Below are positions 27,201-34,605 of a stretch of 64,000 bases of DNA, one piece after another; within the stretch, counting starts at the first letter, position 1; each line of letters opens with the position of its first letter. Both the position numbers and the translations under genes were made by a program. The DNA lies in contig CM022667.1 in NCBI GenBank assembly GCA_012295275.1, positions 18,137,245 through 18,201,244 on the forward strand, read 5' to 3'. The notes below the pieces were generated by a model. The model made no database searches. It was not told the DNA's origin and saw nothing but the letters and a program-made list of their open reading frames with translations. The DNA comes from Chrysomallon squamiferum. Lineage: Eukaryota > Mollusca > Gastropoda > Neomphalida > Peltospiridae.

Positions 27201-30200
27201 AATGAAACGTGACATATGCTGTAACTTCAGTGAACTTACTTCATCTCCTTCAAGAAGAATGAGTCCTACAAGAATGATGTTGATGGTGTTACCCAGACTG
27301 GCATCTTGGAACAACTTGGATACCTGAAAAAATGTGTTTACATAATCAACAAAACTGTATTAAACGTTTCACTTAATGAAAACAGCAAAAATATTTAAAA
27401 AGAAAAAAGAATAATAAACTTCAGTTGAAAAACACTTTGTAAGTATTTCTTGTCAAAGTCAGTGCTCTGCAGTTGGTCTAAAAAACACATTGTGGTATGT
27501 ACTGTGCTGTCTATGGGATGGTGCACATATACAATCCCTTGCTGCTCAGTAGAAAAAAGTAATCCACGAAGAAGAAGCAGTGGTTATTTGTGCAGTCTGT
27601 AACTATAATGCTGATGTCATAAAACATTAAATAAACTGAATGTTCAGTGTACTGAATTAAATAAAATACTTATTTCTTTCTAAGAAAACATATTAACAGA
27701 AGCTACATAATGCATGGGATCTGTAAAATATACAAACTGTATTGTATTTCAGTTCAAGAGTACTCACCATATTAAAAAGTGTGAGTGTGTATGTTGTGAT
27801 ATTTTTGTCCCCATGGTTGTGAAACATGGCCTTGTCAACCACTACCAGTGTCTCAACCGTTTTCTCTTCTTCGTTCATCTTCCTCCATTTGGCTGGAGAT
27901 CTTCGCTGAGGACTACTGTCATCAAGTTTGTTTTCTCCTGCATGATAAAAAGCTTTGGGAAAAGCTATATAAAAACAATAATAATAAAAATAATAAATAA
28001 ATAAATAATGTATATATTTATAAACAAACAAATAAATAAATACATTTAATTAATTAATTAAAAATATTCTGAGGAGTTTTTCATTATTCTTTTATAAATG
28101 CAGAAAACTGGTTTCCTATCTGACTGTCATTTCGATACTCATAATTTACATTTAGAAGCATAAAAGACAATTAAGAAAACATCAACTGGGTTGAAAAAGT
28201 GGCAAAGAGAATGTAGTACCAGATGGTTTGGTGCCATCAAATATTCTCTGCTTTATCTCAATTACTGATCTCTTGTAGAGTTTGTGCGGTTGTCCTATGT
28301 GATTGTCTAGATCAAGTTCTACCACAATGTGATGTTCTACTGGTTCAATGATGTAGTCCTCTTCAGCTGTACGAATCACTCCTTTCTACCAATAAATACA
28401 TTTATTAATTAGTAGTAATAATAATAGTAAATGAATAGTAAAAATAGTACTAATAATAAAAATTGGTACTGTTGATACAAGACCAGTGTATTATATACTG
28501 CATAGATTTAAAAAAAGGATTGCTGTTATTGATACAAACAAGACCAGTGCCATTATTTTTTACAGGTAAAAAGAATAGGATTGGTACTGTTAATACAAGC
28601 AAGACCAGTCCATCATTATGTATAGGTAAAAGGAACAGGATTGGTTCTGTTGATGTATAAATAAAAGTATTGGTATCAAATAGAGAAGAAACAAAATTTG
28701 ATGTATTTAACTTATTTCACCACTAACAAGTTTTCATGTCTAAGGACATCTCTGATATAATTTAGATTTTTTTACCTGATATCTCACAGGTTAAAAAGTT
28801 AGTTGGTTAGTGAACTATGAAACAGAGGTTGGGATCTTATTTCTTCAGGATTAGTTCATTGAGGGGTGGGGCTGTCACAGTGAAAGATATGTGATACCTA
28901 ACAGTCCGTGTTATTACCAAAGTCAGTGAAAAAATAAATGAAGAAAAACTTGAAACAAAAAAGAAACAAATGTTAATGGTTGCATTATGAGTCAAACACT
29001 ATTGCTTGATTGCGTAGTTTCTGTAAATTAAAAGAAACCACTGTTGTCTGGAAGCTATTGGTTGCTATAAAATAATTGATTACTTAGTTTCTGAACATTG
29101 AAAAACAATCCCACTATGGTTTTAGATTTTTAAAAGCTGTATATAAACCTTCATGAAAAGAGCTACCATTCTGTTTTTTAAAATTTAGCTATGATTTAAA
29201 CATACAAACAAATCCTTGTTTGAACAAAAATTAAAGAATGTCTGAAGACTAAGTGTGGCTGACATAACGTGTGCTAATAACATAACAGGATGAGAGGACA
29301 GACTGGAGTCAGATCTATTCACTCTGGGTAACTGATGAAATAATCTGTAATAGACAAAGTTATGAAATGTCTTCAGTTTGATAACAGTCAAGTGTAGATT
29401 GAATTTCACAACATTCAGTGTCATGTTGCCATAAATATCTGATGACATCTGGTCCTGAATTAGTAGAGAATAGCTAATACAAATTACAAGAAAGTTTATG
29501 TAGTATAGTAGATAGTTTACAGTTTTCACCTACTTGTAAACAGTTTACATCTATTGGTAGTCTGTATACATTTGCTGGTAGTATGTTAACATATATTAGT
29601 AAACAATTTACCTCTACTGGTAGACTATTTACATATACTGGTAGACTGTTTACATATACTGGTAAACAGTTTATATATACTGATAGAGAGTACATGACTG
29701 GTAGCTAATACCTATTGGTAAAGAATATGTTTGTGTATGTGTGTGTGTGTTTCTTAAAATCTGCTTGAAATCAGCTCTTTAATTCCTATTCTAACCATTT
29801 ATATTTGGTAAACTTGACTTTGGAGATTTGCAGTCAAATAAAATAAATTACTATTATAACTGCAGCATTATCTCCTTGTATAATTTATAATGCTTGAGTA
29901 CAAAAATGATTTTCAGCCATGGCTTGTTCTATTTGCAGTCCATCTGAGGCACTAACAGCCAGCAAGGAAAAAATGTGTCCCATTATTAGTTCCAAAAATG
30001 TGTTGCACCTAAAATGTCAGCGGTATTGCCTTACATAAACTAAAATCAACAAGATTCTTTTGTATCAAACTGTTGATGATGTCTGACCTAAAAAAAACAA
30101 GCATGATTCATCCATTTAAGAGACAGGCTGGCTTTTTCACTTTTCACTTATAATAATTACACCAACAAAAATGACATTTGCTATAATCAAAATAATCTGT

Positions 30201-33200
30201 TTAAAATTTTCCTTTTAGCCAGATAAATATTTAAAAAAAAAGATAACTAAATAAAAATAAATAAATAAATAATTAAATAAATAATACAATATAATAATAA
30301 TAACATCAAGAAAAAATACTATGAAAACTAAAAGAATGAAAACTATATAGTACTGAAACATGCTGACAAGTTATATAAAATATATATATATGTACTAATG
30401 AAACATGCGACAAGTTACTTTAAAAACATTATACAGTAATGAAACACGCTGAAAATTACTTTAGAAAGATATATAGTAATGAAACATACTGACAAGTTAC
30501 TTAAAAACAATATATAGTAATGAAACATGCTGACAAGTTCTAAAAGTGATATAAAATGTCACAAAATCAACTGCAACAGTTGTATGAAAGAATATTTTTC
30601 ACTATTCACACCTTTCAAAACTGTAGCCATTATAAAATTACAAATAATTTTCCTTAATAATTCATTAAAACATGCATTATAAACCACAGATTATTAAGGG
30701 AACTCACACCCAATTGTCAGATATAACTTTTCATTCATGCCCAGTCCTACCAGCCAAACAACTTAAAATTCATGCATTTAAAAACTTGTATCTGAATGTC
30801 AGTTCACATGTCATCTTAACATGTTGATATTAATATTCATTCACAGTTAAATACACATTCCAAATGATTCTGAAAGCATAAACTGTATTATTAAAAATGA
30901 AAAAAAAGAAGAAAAAAAATGAATAATAAATAAATGAATAATAATAAGGACAGAATAGGAATTTCTATAGGAAGTGTTAAAAAAATGTACTGTTACATTA
31001 TTTCTATACAGCTTGACTTTCTGTCTGAACCTTACAGCATACAGTATAAATACAGTTTTTACATAGCTAATATTCTGCATGACTATTCATGGTGATATTT
31101 TTATACATTTTCCATGCACAGATAATTTAGCATGTTCACTTATCCTCAACACAGGGGGCTCTCAAAATATTACTAATTATAATAAATGTTTTGGATATAA
31201 TTCTGTTTAAAATAATTAGTATGAAAATAGACTGCTCAGTGAAAAACCATCTTTTATGATATTCAATACAATTCAGAGATGACATTCAGAGATGACAGCT
31301 AAAATAAAGAAACGTGACCATTCAGTTTTACCAACTTACTAACATAATTAGTTCTCAAACACTAAACTTAATGAAATTCAGACAATTTATTTCACATTTT
31401 TCTCATTTTATTTCTTAATGTATCCTTTTCTCTCTCTCATCCTCTCTCTTTCATAGTATGTATCTTACTCAAATTTGTTTTATTCTTGTTAATTATGCTC
31501 AGCTGAATGGCCTATTTACCTAACATACAGCGAGCCAGTGATGATTATGTTTTCTCTGTAGTAAAACACAATCTGGCTGACTAAGGTTTTCATAACAAGT
31601 CTGGTCCCCATGTTAGTAAACTGTTTAAGGGAAGATTACATATGTTTTCTCTGTGTCTGTCCTTAATGTTCATTGATGAAAATACACAATTCATGGAAAT
31701 TGTGTGGAAATCATATATAAAGACTATCGTCAAGAGCTTTCCAATAAAACATACATTAACACTGACAGCCATACAGTTTTTATTCAGTACAAACAAGGTT
31801 TTTTTATATGTTTGAGTATAGGCACGAATCATTATTTCCCACCGGAATCAATTACTTTCAAATTGTCAACATGGAAGTGGCAGTAAGCAGATTTAACAAA
31901 TACCGTATAAAGTGAATAACAACAAAAGAATCAACAAACTTTGATTCACACTGATGTCTATGCATACAATATTTTTTTCTCAAATGTCTAGTCTGTTCAG
32001 ATTTTATATTATTAAATTAACACAATATTATATTTTCCATATATTTTTATACTCAGTATTCTCTCACAGTGTATGTGTGGGTGCTAGGTACACTCTGAAT
32101 GTTCAATGTGATGTATACAACAGTCTACTCTGTCTTATCCGAGTGTCACAAAGGAGTTTTACACATCCGTTAATTCTCAAATGCTATTCAAATACTCCAG
32201 AATAGGAATCATTACTTCTTCTCTAAACTGTTTTTTATTTCTTTCTTCAAAAAGTGTATTATCATTTCATTAAAGATTTTATTATTTTTTATTTGTCAAA
32301 ACAAATACAGATACTACAGAATTAGTTGCATGTTCAGTCTTGTTGAACTTTCCCATTTTGTTTTTTCGTAAGAACAAAATCTTTAATTCTGTTTTCTGTT
32401 CAACCCAATACACACAAAGTATTGTCTAAATGTCAAAACTAAATCCATTTTCATTATGAGAAAAGAAAAACCTTTTTCAGTTGTCAGTGATTCAAAAATG
32501 AAAAACCAAGAAGTAGACATAACTAAGAGATACAAAACAGTTTCTCCAGCTTACAAAAAACTTAACACAATTTACTTAAAAATATAATTTTATTCACCTA
32601 TTTAATTTTTTTTATTATTATGAGTCTTACAAAAATTAATAAAAGTTTTGTTGTTCTAAATTGTCTGATGATGTTTTTAGTTATGTATAATTTTGATCTC
32701 CAATTTAAATTTACATCATTATCAACATTACAATTAATAATACTTACAACATTAATAACAGGTGTTAGATGGTGTGATTAGATAAAGTATACTTGTTGGT
32801 AATACTGTTTAAACATGTTAATTAATGATATACAAAACAATAAAATACTGTGTTACTCTATCTTTTATATTAAGACAACCAAGTCTGTAATAAAGAAGCT
32901 TGACTGCACATTTTCATCTTACAAACTTTATAACATTTTAATTTGTATCTTTTCAGTTTAGCTTTTGTTTCAGGTGCATTAGGACTAAAATTCAAGGACA
33001 TTTATAAACTATTTTGTGTTATTCTTATTTTTAATGGATTCTTCTTTTTTATTTTGTTTTTATTGTTTTTTTTTCCTTTTCCAATTAAATATTTTTTTAT
33101 ATTGTTAGACAAGTACACCAACGGATAGTTTCTTTGTACATGACAGCAAATGAATATATATTTTCTTTTTAATTTATTTTTCTGTCTGATGTGAGGAGTA

Positions 33201-34605
33201 TATATTTATTATGAGCAGACTCAGTCTAGGACGTGGCTGGGCAGTGATAAATTATTTGGTGTATTTATTTCAGTCTACACAAAAACATCATTGTGGGGAA
33301 TCTTCCCACTGTCTGACACTCACCCAGGTGAGTCATTACTTGCATCATGAAAATGTTCATTTGTTTATACTGAGGTAACACTCTTGTACAAGCACATCTA
33401 GGCTTACATCAGACAACAATTGACAATGGTTTCATTTGCTTACAGAACCTTTACACAGTGAATAAATGGACTGGTGCAAATTATTGTCTCATTTGCAAAA
33501 TGGCACTTAATTTTTATATAAATTTTACTTTTTTAAATTAAAGATATCTATTTAAATTCAAAAATGGAAAACAACAATAAATGTCCTGATATTATTAATC
33601 ACTGGAGATACATTTTCTATTATTACAATCAATAAAACATGAAAGTTATCATGGAACAAGGTAAAAAAAAAAAAAATTAATGGATAAACTGAAGAATGAT
33701 AAATGGAAGAAAATAATTTAAGAAATATACTTGGGAGTTTCTGACTAATATTTTTATGTGTCAGTTAAAATAGACTCAGTTTTGAATATATTAACTTCAT
33801 CTGAACATGGCAATAATTTTCTTATAACAGAGGTGAAACAATGAAGAGTAGTGACAAGGGATGGAGTGGAAAAAACTTGTAACTTTTCGTTCTGATAAAT
33901 CAGTCAAAAGCTGTCAAAAAAAATCCTTCATAGTTACATATTATTTTATCTAGTCTGAGTGATCTATTATCATTAATAACAAAATATGACAGTAAAAATA
34001 TTACTGTGCAAAACATTAGATACTGCTGTTTTTACCTCATAATGACTGAAATTCAAATAATAAAAACAATAAATAAATAGACTGGAATTAAAACAAAATA
34101 AAATGAACAAAACAAATAATTAAAATGAAATTTAAACAAAAACAATTAAACTGAAATTTAAACAAACAACCAAAGAAAATATATCAATATACGGCAGGCA
34201 CAGAGTTCAACCTTTGCTTTTACATGGGTACAATGAGAGAAAGGAGATACAAATATAGTTTACTTACCACACCATTACAGAGGTTGATGGCCACTGAACT
34301 GTTATTGTGATTTTTCACACGACCTGTGTACAGACACTGAAGGTCGTTTTGCAGATCTTCTGTTTCATCAACCACCTGTACTGTCACATTGCTGAAGTTC
34401 TTCCGTCGATACACCTTGAACCCTGGTGCTAACAGTTTCTTGTTTTCTGACAGTTCCAAGTGGAAGTTCTTACCAAACCCAGAAACATTGATATGAACTA
34501 CACTCTGACCAGATATATCTCTTTTCTTTCTGTTTGCAGCATCTAAGTCATGGGTGACAAATTTTCCACTGACATCAACTAAAGAGGGAATGACTATATG
34601 AAAAT
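6881..34605 (-). CDS. ADAMTS18: ADAMTS16/18-type secreted metalloprotease, 22 exons, signal-peptide exon not found
   Basis: A secreted zinc endopeptidase of the ADAMTS family, acting in the extracellular matrix. All 22 exons join with compatible phases into about 1,123 residues, counted from the first full codon of the 34605 exon. Order: propeptide 1-194, reprolysin domain about 195-390 with zinc motif HEIGHNFGMFHD (336-347) and Met-turn Met361, disintegrin-like about 390-480, TSR1 about 488-541, cysteine-rich about 542-665, spacer about 663-780, TSR2-TSR6 about 778-1085, PLAC 1088-1123 and TGA. Six TSRs plus PLAC, RKKR early in the propeptide, CDTLGFAPI-type wording and KPFRGW..QWKPY match the ADAMTS16/18 branch as I remember it; ADAMTS6/10/17/19 carry five TSRs. 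The span is about 27.7 kb. The first exon seen starts inside the propeptide, so the initiator Met and signal peptide lie upstream. The substrate in this animal is unknown. Confidence 0.95.
7054..7092. repeat. (CA)n microsatellite
   Basis: A CA repeat in the last intron of the ADAMTS gene, about 60 bases upstream (in gene orientation) of the PLAC exon acceptor. Confidence 0.95.
7500..7610. repeat. (TG)n/(TA)n/(CA)n compound microsatellite
   Basis: TG-rich, then TA-rich, then CA-rich runs form an imperfect inverted structure in the last intron, just downstream (in gene orientation) of the TSR6 exon. Confidence 0.9.
7658..7811 (-). CDS. ADAMTS18: ADAMTS exon: TSR6
   Basis: It starts at CSVTCGKG, the O-fucose consensus C-S-x-T-C-G of thrombospondin type 1 repeats, and ends after [11 protein letters not shown]. 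The Trp-bearing start of this repeat (FWHVANWSQ) lies in the preceding exon, the usual split for ADAMTS TSRs. The donor chosen (G|GTCATT) is weak, but it is the only one giving phase 1, which the PLAC exon needs. Confidence 0.9.
8510..8572. repeat. TG/TA/CA compound microsatellite
   Basis: A TG run, a short TA/CATA spacer and a CA run, able to fold on itself. It lies inside an ADAMTS intron. Confidence 0.9.
9421..9482. repeat. (AAT)n microsatellite
   Basis: A trinucleotide AAT repeat with a few interruptions, in the TSR5-TSR6 intron. Confidence 0.9.
10023..10235 (-). CDS. ADAMTS18: ADAMTS exon: TSR5 body and start of TSR6
   Basis: 71 codons in phase 0 at both ends. It opens with CSRTCGKG (O-fucose consensus) and ends with [11 protein letters not shown], the start of TSR6, before donor CAG|GTGTGC. 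The acceptor is TTCTTACCAG. The exon is GC-richer and CpG-richer than its surroundings, as expected for coding sequence here. A degenerate minisatellite begins within about 10 bases of its acceptor. Confidence 0.93.
10244..10930. repeat. Degenerate minisatellite, CATTAAGATATACC-like units
   Basis: Roughly 690 bases of imperfect repeats around CCATTAAGATATAC and CCATTAACACATAC, with variable spacing. On the minus strand the array reads through as a repetitive [10 protein letters not shown]-like peptide, which is not a gene. It fills the intron right up to the acceptor of the TSR5 exon. Confidence 0.9.
11590..11700. repeat. (AAAT)n/(AATA)n microsatellite
   Basis: Interrupted AAAT units followed by ATTC repeats, in the intron between the TSR4 and TSR5 exons. 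Confidence 0.9.
11885..12070 (-). CDS. ADAMTS18: ADAMTS exon: TSR4 body and start of TSR5
   Basis: 62 codons in phase 0 at both ends. It opens with [16 protein letters not shown] and ends with [10 protein letters not shown], the tryptophan-bearing start of TSR5. An N-glycosylation site (NSTITC) is present. The donor CCT|GTGAGT was preferred because it keeps phase with the next exon. CpG content is high for this region. Confidence 0.93.
12421..12505. repeat. (TC)n(AC)n compound microsatellite beside a splice donor
   Basis: TC repeats then AC repeats on the plus strand. In gene orientation this is (GT)n followed by (GA)n, starting about 40 bases after the donor of the TSR3 exon. Confidence 0.95.
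12543..12750 (-). CDS. ADAMTS18: ADAMTS exon: TSR3 and start of TSR4
   Basis: 69 codons after one split base. The repeat has [16 protein letters not shown] at its start and [17 protein letters not shown] at its end, the last part opening TSR4. The middle is very basic ([16 protein letters not shown]), more than a typical TSR. This could serve heparin or matrix binding; that is inference. Acceptor TTGTTTAG and donor AAG|GTAGTT fit. Confidence 0.94.
12908..13006. repeat. (CA)n microsatellite
   Basis: A CA repeat with short TC-rich interruptions, in the intron between the TSR2 and TSR3 exons. Confidence 0.95.
13269..13395 (-). CDS. ADAMTS18: ADAMTS exon: second half of TSR2
   Basis: It encodes about 41 residues ending [10 protein letters not shown] plus a split Arg codon. 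The cysteine order matches the later half of a TSR. It is preceded by acceptor GCTGTACAG and followed by donor AG|GTACAT. Phases fit the 13661-13802 and 12543-12750 exons. Confidence 0.92.
13661..13802 (-). CDS. ADAMTS18: ADAMTS exon: end of spacer and start of TSR2
   Basis: 47 codons plus one base. It contains [15 protein letters not shown], the conserved NPGI...Y.IP end of the ADAMTS spacer, a Ser/Thr/Pro-rich link, and the TSR2 start [17 protein letters not shown]. The usual C-S-x-S/T-C-G motif reads CSEPCAG, so the O-fucose consensus is missing in this repeat only. Confidence 0.93.
14424..14668 (-). CDS. ADAMTS18: ADAMTS exon: spacer domain
   Basis: 81 codons after two split bases. The cysteine-free sequence includes [20 protein letters not shown] and [13 protein letters not shown], typical of the ADAMTS spacer (I.V.E...S.NYLA.R...G.YYLNG). 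The spacer usually carries substrate and matrix contacts outside the active site. The end DLILE is followed by donor GTAAATG. Confidence 0.95.
14980..15103 (-). CDS. ADAMTS18: ADAMTS exon: end of cysteine-rich module
   Basis: It encodes [20 protein letters not shown] and [12 protein letters not shown], the conserved VGCD...S.A..D.CG.C.GDNSTC block that ends the ADAMTS cysteine-rich region. An N-glycosylation sequon (NST) is present. The exon ends with a split Thr codon at donor A|GTGAGT. Confidence 0.96.
15634..15820. mobile_element. Mariner-type MITE (non-autonomous)
   Basis: A 187-bp element with inverted ends TTGGGTTGAGGAATAAGTC at the left and the exact reverse complement at the right. 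This is the kind of terminus seen in mariner elements. The left flank is TA; the right flank is CA at the start of a CA microsatellite, so the second TA of the target duplication is not preserved. There is no internal coding sequence. Confidence 0.85.
15822..15930. repeat. (CA)n(TA)n(CA)n compound microsatellite
   Basis: CA-rich, TA and again CA/CG runs directly continuing from the right end of the MITE. Confidence 0.95.
16164..16204. repeat. (TG)n microsatellite
   Basis: A 40-base TG run about 60 bases downstream of the exon at 16264-16391 in gene orientation, where it reads (CA)n. Confidence 0.95.
16264..16391 (-). CDS. ADAMTS18: ADAMTS exon: middle of cysteine-rich module
   Basis: It encodes [18 protein letters not shown] and [18 protein letters not shown]. 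The DGT.C......C.D..C pattern is diagnostic of the ADAMTS cysteine-rich region, and the extra Asn residues before the second half resemble ADAMTS16/18. Acceptor TTATTTCAG, donor CAG|GTATGT. Confidence 0.95.
17273..17381 (-). CDS. ADAMTS18: ADAMTS exon: start of cysteine-rich module
   Basis: 36 codons plus one base, starting [17 protein letters not shown] and including [13 protein letters not shown]. The FR..QC..Y...PF.G....W.P pattern marks the first part of the cysteine-rich domain. The KPFRGW..QWKPY wording is one of the best matches to ADAMTS16/18. Confidence 0.95.
17506..17537. repeat. (CA)n microsatellite
   Basis: A short CA run in the small intron between the TSR1 end exon and the cysteine-rich start exon. 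Confidence 0.93.
17745..17935. repeat. Tandem repeat of ACCTACC...TAGCTATCTATATATAGCAATTTAA-like units
   Basis: About three imperfect copies of a 60-70-base unit made of (CTAC)n, ATACATATAGCTATC and CAATTTAAA blocks, ending shortly before the donor of the 17966-18029 exon in gene orientation. Confidence 0.8.
17966..18029 (-). CDS. ADAMTS18: ADAMTS exon: end of TSR1
   Basis: A 64-base exon encoding [20 protein letters not shown] and one further Gln. PQYGG..C is the conserved middle of ADAMTS TSR1. Two AG acceptors lie seven bases apart; the upstream one (AACTTCAG) keeps phase with the preceding exon and restores the expected P-x-PQYGG order. Confidence 0.93.
18030..19705 (-). other. Intron inside TSR1, with an unexplained complex segment
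   Basis: A 1.7-kb intron with a (CA)n run at 18188-18221. Between about 18440 and 19400 the sequence is less repetitive and less AT-rich than other introns and contains a 98-codon plus-strand frame at 19049-19345 without recognisable domains. It may be an old insertion; I could not assign a family. Confidence 0.5.
18188..18221. repeat. (CA)n microsatellite
   Basis: A 34-base CA run in the TSR1 intron. Confidence 0.95.
19706..19854 (-). CDS. ADAMTS18: ADAMTS exon: end of disintegrin-like module and first half of TSR1
   Basis: It encodes [20 protein letters not shown], then [26 protein letters not shown] carries W-x-x-W C-mannosylation motifs and CSRTCG the O-fucose motif, as in other ADAMTS TSR1 domains. 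It ends CTQP plus two bases of a Leu codon at donor CT|GTGAGT. Confidence 0.96.
20218..20313 (-). CDS. ADAMTS18: ADAMTS exon: disintegrin-like module, second part
   Basis: 32 codons from [11 protein letters not shown] to GTSCGRGM. The DIC..LWC......C.T...PA.EGT.CG pattern is the ADAMTS disintegrin-like module. A donor two codons further upstream (G|GTATGG) was rejected because only GTAGGT keeps phase and joins M to WCRQG. Confidence 0.95.
21453..21606 (-). CDS. ADAMTS18: ADAMTS exon: end of catalytic domain and disintegrin-like start
   Basis: 51 codons encoding [20 protein letters not shown] and, downstream, [19 protein letters not shown]. The LPG..Y.AD.QC.W.FG signature is the start of the ADAMTS disintegrin-like module. 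The module has no RGD and is not expected to act as a true integrin-binding disintegrin. Donor GGCAAG|GTCAGT. Confidence 0.96.
21814..22437 (+). repeat. Left terminal inverted repeat
   Basis: About 624 bases. Pairs with 24033-24665; the match stops at the TCACATA/TATGTGA boundary. The arm contains GATCACGTGATC near 22173-22185 and repeated CCTTTTGACCTTTG-like blocks. Confidence 0.92.
22436..22502 (+). repeat. Partial copy of a TIR segment next to the left arm
   Basis: The segment CATATAAAAGTTTCCTGGGT through a TTTAAAAAATGCA-like end repeats 22230-22298 with a few changes. The duplicate lies just inside the left arm and has no counterpart inside the right arm, so it arose by internal rearrangement. 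Confidence 0.85.
23380..24032 (+). pseudogene. Decayed internal coding region of the long-TIR element
   Basis: A plus-strand frame from about 23419 to 23643 shows a Cys-rich stretch (NCCDPLNHH, then GDKLCCDC) ending in a stop. In a later frame, about 23890-24030, a stretch containing [18 protein letters not shown] and [11 protein letters not shown] runs into the right arm. I remember similar unassigned proteins tied to repeats in cnidarian and mollusc genomes, but cannot name the family. Stops and frame changes make it non-functional. Confidence 0.55.
24033..24665 (-). repeat. Right terminal inverted repeat
   Basis: About 633 bases, the inverted partner of 21814-22437. It differs mainly by a T-rich insertion near 24628-24640, close to the tip. 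Confidence 0.92.
24700..24780. repeat. TG-rich imperfect microsatellite
   Basis: Interrupted TG/TGAG units between the transposon and the catalytic exon, about 45 bases downstream of its donor in gene orientation. Confidence 0.8.
24825..24962 (-). CDS. ADAMTS18: ADAMTS exon: second half of zinc site and Met-turn
   Basis: It completes the split Asn and encodes [12 protein letters not shown], giving HEIGHNFGMFHD with the previous exon. The third zinc ligand His346 is here, followed by SIMAPT with Met-turn Met361 and WS.CSR.YL, the usual end of the catalytic domain. Acceptor TTGTTTCAG, donor AA|GTATGT. Confidence 0.97.
25123..25228 (-). CDS. ADAMTS18: ADAMTS exon: first half of the zinc-binding site
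   Basis: It encodes [20 protein letters not shown] and [10 protein letters not shown]. His336, Glu337 and His340 are the first two zinc ligands and the catalytic base. Donor CACAA|GTTGGT is weaker than most donors in this gene and splits the active-site motif between two exons. Confidence 0.96.
25229..26162 (-). other. Intron in the catalytic domain
   Basis: About 930 bases of AT-rich sequence with no repeat array or element that I can identify. Confidence 0.8.
26163..26322 (-). CDS. ADAMTS18: ADAMTS exon: catalytic domain, central part
   Basis: 53 codons plus one base. It begins [20 protein letters not shown] and ends [32 protein letters not shown] and C.TLG are conserved in ADAMTS catalytic domains. 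Acceptor TTGTAG, donor G|GTAAAA. Confidence 0.96.
26370..26760. repeat. Degenerate minisatellite, ACTTAACAAAAAGAAAGATA-type unit
   Basis: Imperfect repeats of roughly 35-50 bases combining ACTTAACAAAA, AAAGATATAAAATTGTT and CCATT blocks, starting about 50 bases upstream (in gene orientation) of the 26322 acceptor. Confidence 0.75.
27240..27323 (-). CDS. ADAMTS18: ADAMTS exon: catalytic domain, short exon
   Basis: 28 codons in phase 0: [20 protein letters not shown] and LILLEGDE. The V..LF.D.S.G..I.I.V..LI.LE pattern is the second helix/strand of the reprolysin fold. Donor GAA|GTAAGT. Confidence 0.95.
27455..27685 (+). mobile_element. SINE fragment resembling a mollusc family
   Basis: In the 440-base intron between the 27323 and 27768 exon ends. 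The stretch GTGCTGTCTATGGGATGGTG, then AATCCCTTGCTGCTCAGTAG, later TGATGTCATAAAAC and TTAAATAAAATACTTATTTC, follows in order the body and tail of a SINE I remember as common in gastropod and bivalve genomes. Several mismatches suggest age. The 5' limit is uncertain. The family assignment is from memory only. Confidence 0.65.
27768..27937 (-). CDS. ADAMTS18: ADAMTS exon: propeptide end and catalytic start
   Basis: It encodes [20 protein letters not shown] and then [20 protein letters not shown], ending [14 protein letters not shown] is the first strand of the reprolysin domain. The expected furin site just before it (R-x-x-R) appears reduced to PQRR at 177-180. An N-glycosylation sequon (NIT) follows. 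Confidence 0.95.
28220..28385 (-). CDS. ADAMTS18: ADAMTS exon: propeptide, second part
   Basis: 55 codons plus one base. It starts [20 protein letters not shown] and ends [25 protein letters not shown]....Y.IEP.. is the conserved core of the ADAMTS/ADAM propeptide and LYKR is shared with ADAMTS16/18. Acceptor TATTGGTAG, donor G|GTACTA. Confidence 0.94.
28455..28665. repeat. Tandem repeat of ~70-base units
   Basis: Three imperfect copies of a unit containing GATTGGTACTGTTGATACAA, GCAAGACCAGT and TATAGGTAAAAGGAATAG-like blocks. The array starts about 70 bases upstream of the acceptor of the 28385 exon. Confidence 0.85.
29530..29715. repeat. Minisatellite of ~21-base units
   Basis: About eight imperfect copies of ACTGGTAGACTGTTTACATA. 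On the minus strand it reads as a VYVNSLP-type repeat peptide, which is only a by-product of the 21-base period. Confidence 0.9.
30330..30545. repeat. Tandem repeat of ~50-base units
   Basis: Four to five copies of AGTAATGAAACATGCTGACA followed by AGTTACTTTAAAAA and an AT-rich tail. Confidence 0.85.
34268..34605 (-). CDS. ADAMTS18: ADAMTS exon: propeptide, first part seen
   Basis: Two split bases then 112 codons. It starts [20 protein letters not shown], the usual beginning of an ADAMTS propeptide just after the signal peptide, and contains NRKKRDIS at 24-31, matching the GRKKRS site that I remember in ADAMTS18. It ends with [11 protein letters not shown] before donor GTAAGT. Several N-glycosylation sequons (NVS, NVT, NSS) are present. 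One base of the preceding exon is needed (x|AT), so a separate upstream exon must supply Met and the signal peptide. Confidence 0.95.

Larger units (their letters stand above)
28386..34267 (-). other. 5.9-kb propeptide intron
   Basis: The longest intron between identified exons. It holds minisatellites at 28455-28665, 29530-29715 and 30330-30545. A 54-base exon-like segment on the opposite strand is at 33274-33327. The rest is AT-rich without recognisable genes. Confidence 0.8.

Noticed and set aside
28790-28870. tRNA-like SINE head around GTTGGTTAGTGAAC and GAGGTTGGGATC
   Set aside because: The A- and B-box likeness is weak and no SINE body or tail follows.
29474-29695. Minus-strand frame with VYVNSLP-like repeats
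   Set aside because: The periodic peptide comes from a 21-base minisatellite, a multiple of three; there is no other sign of coding.
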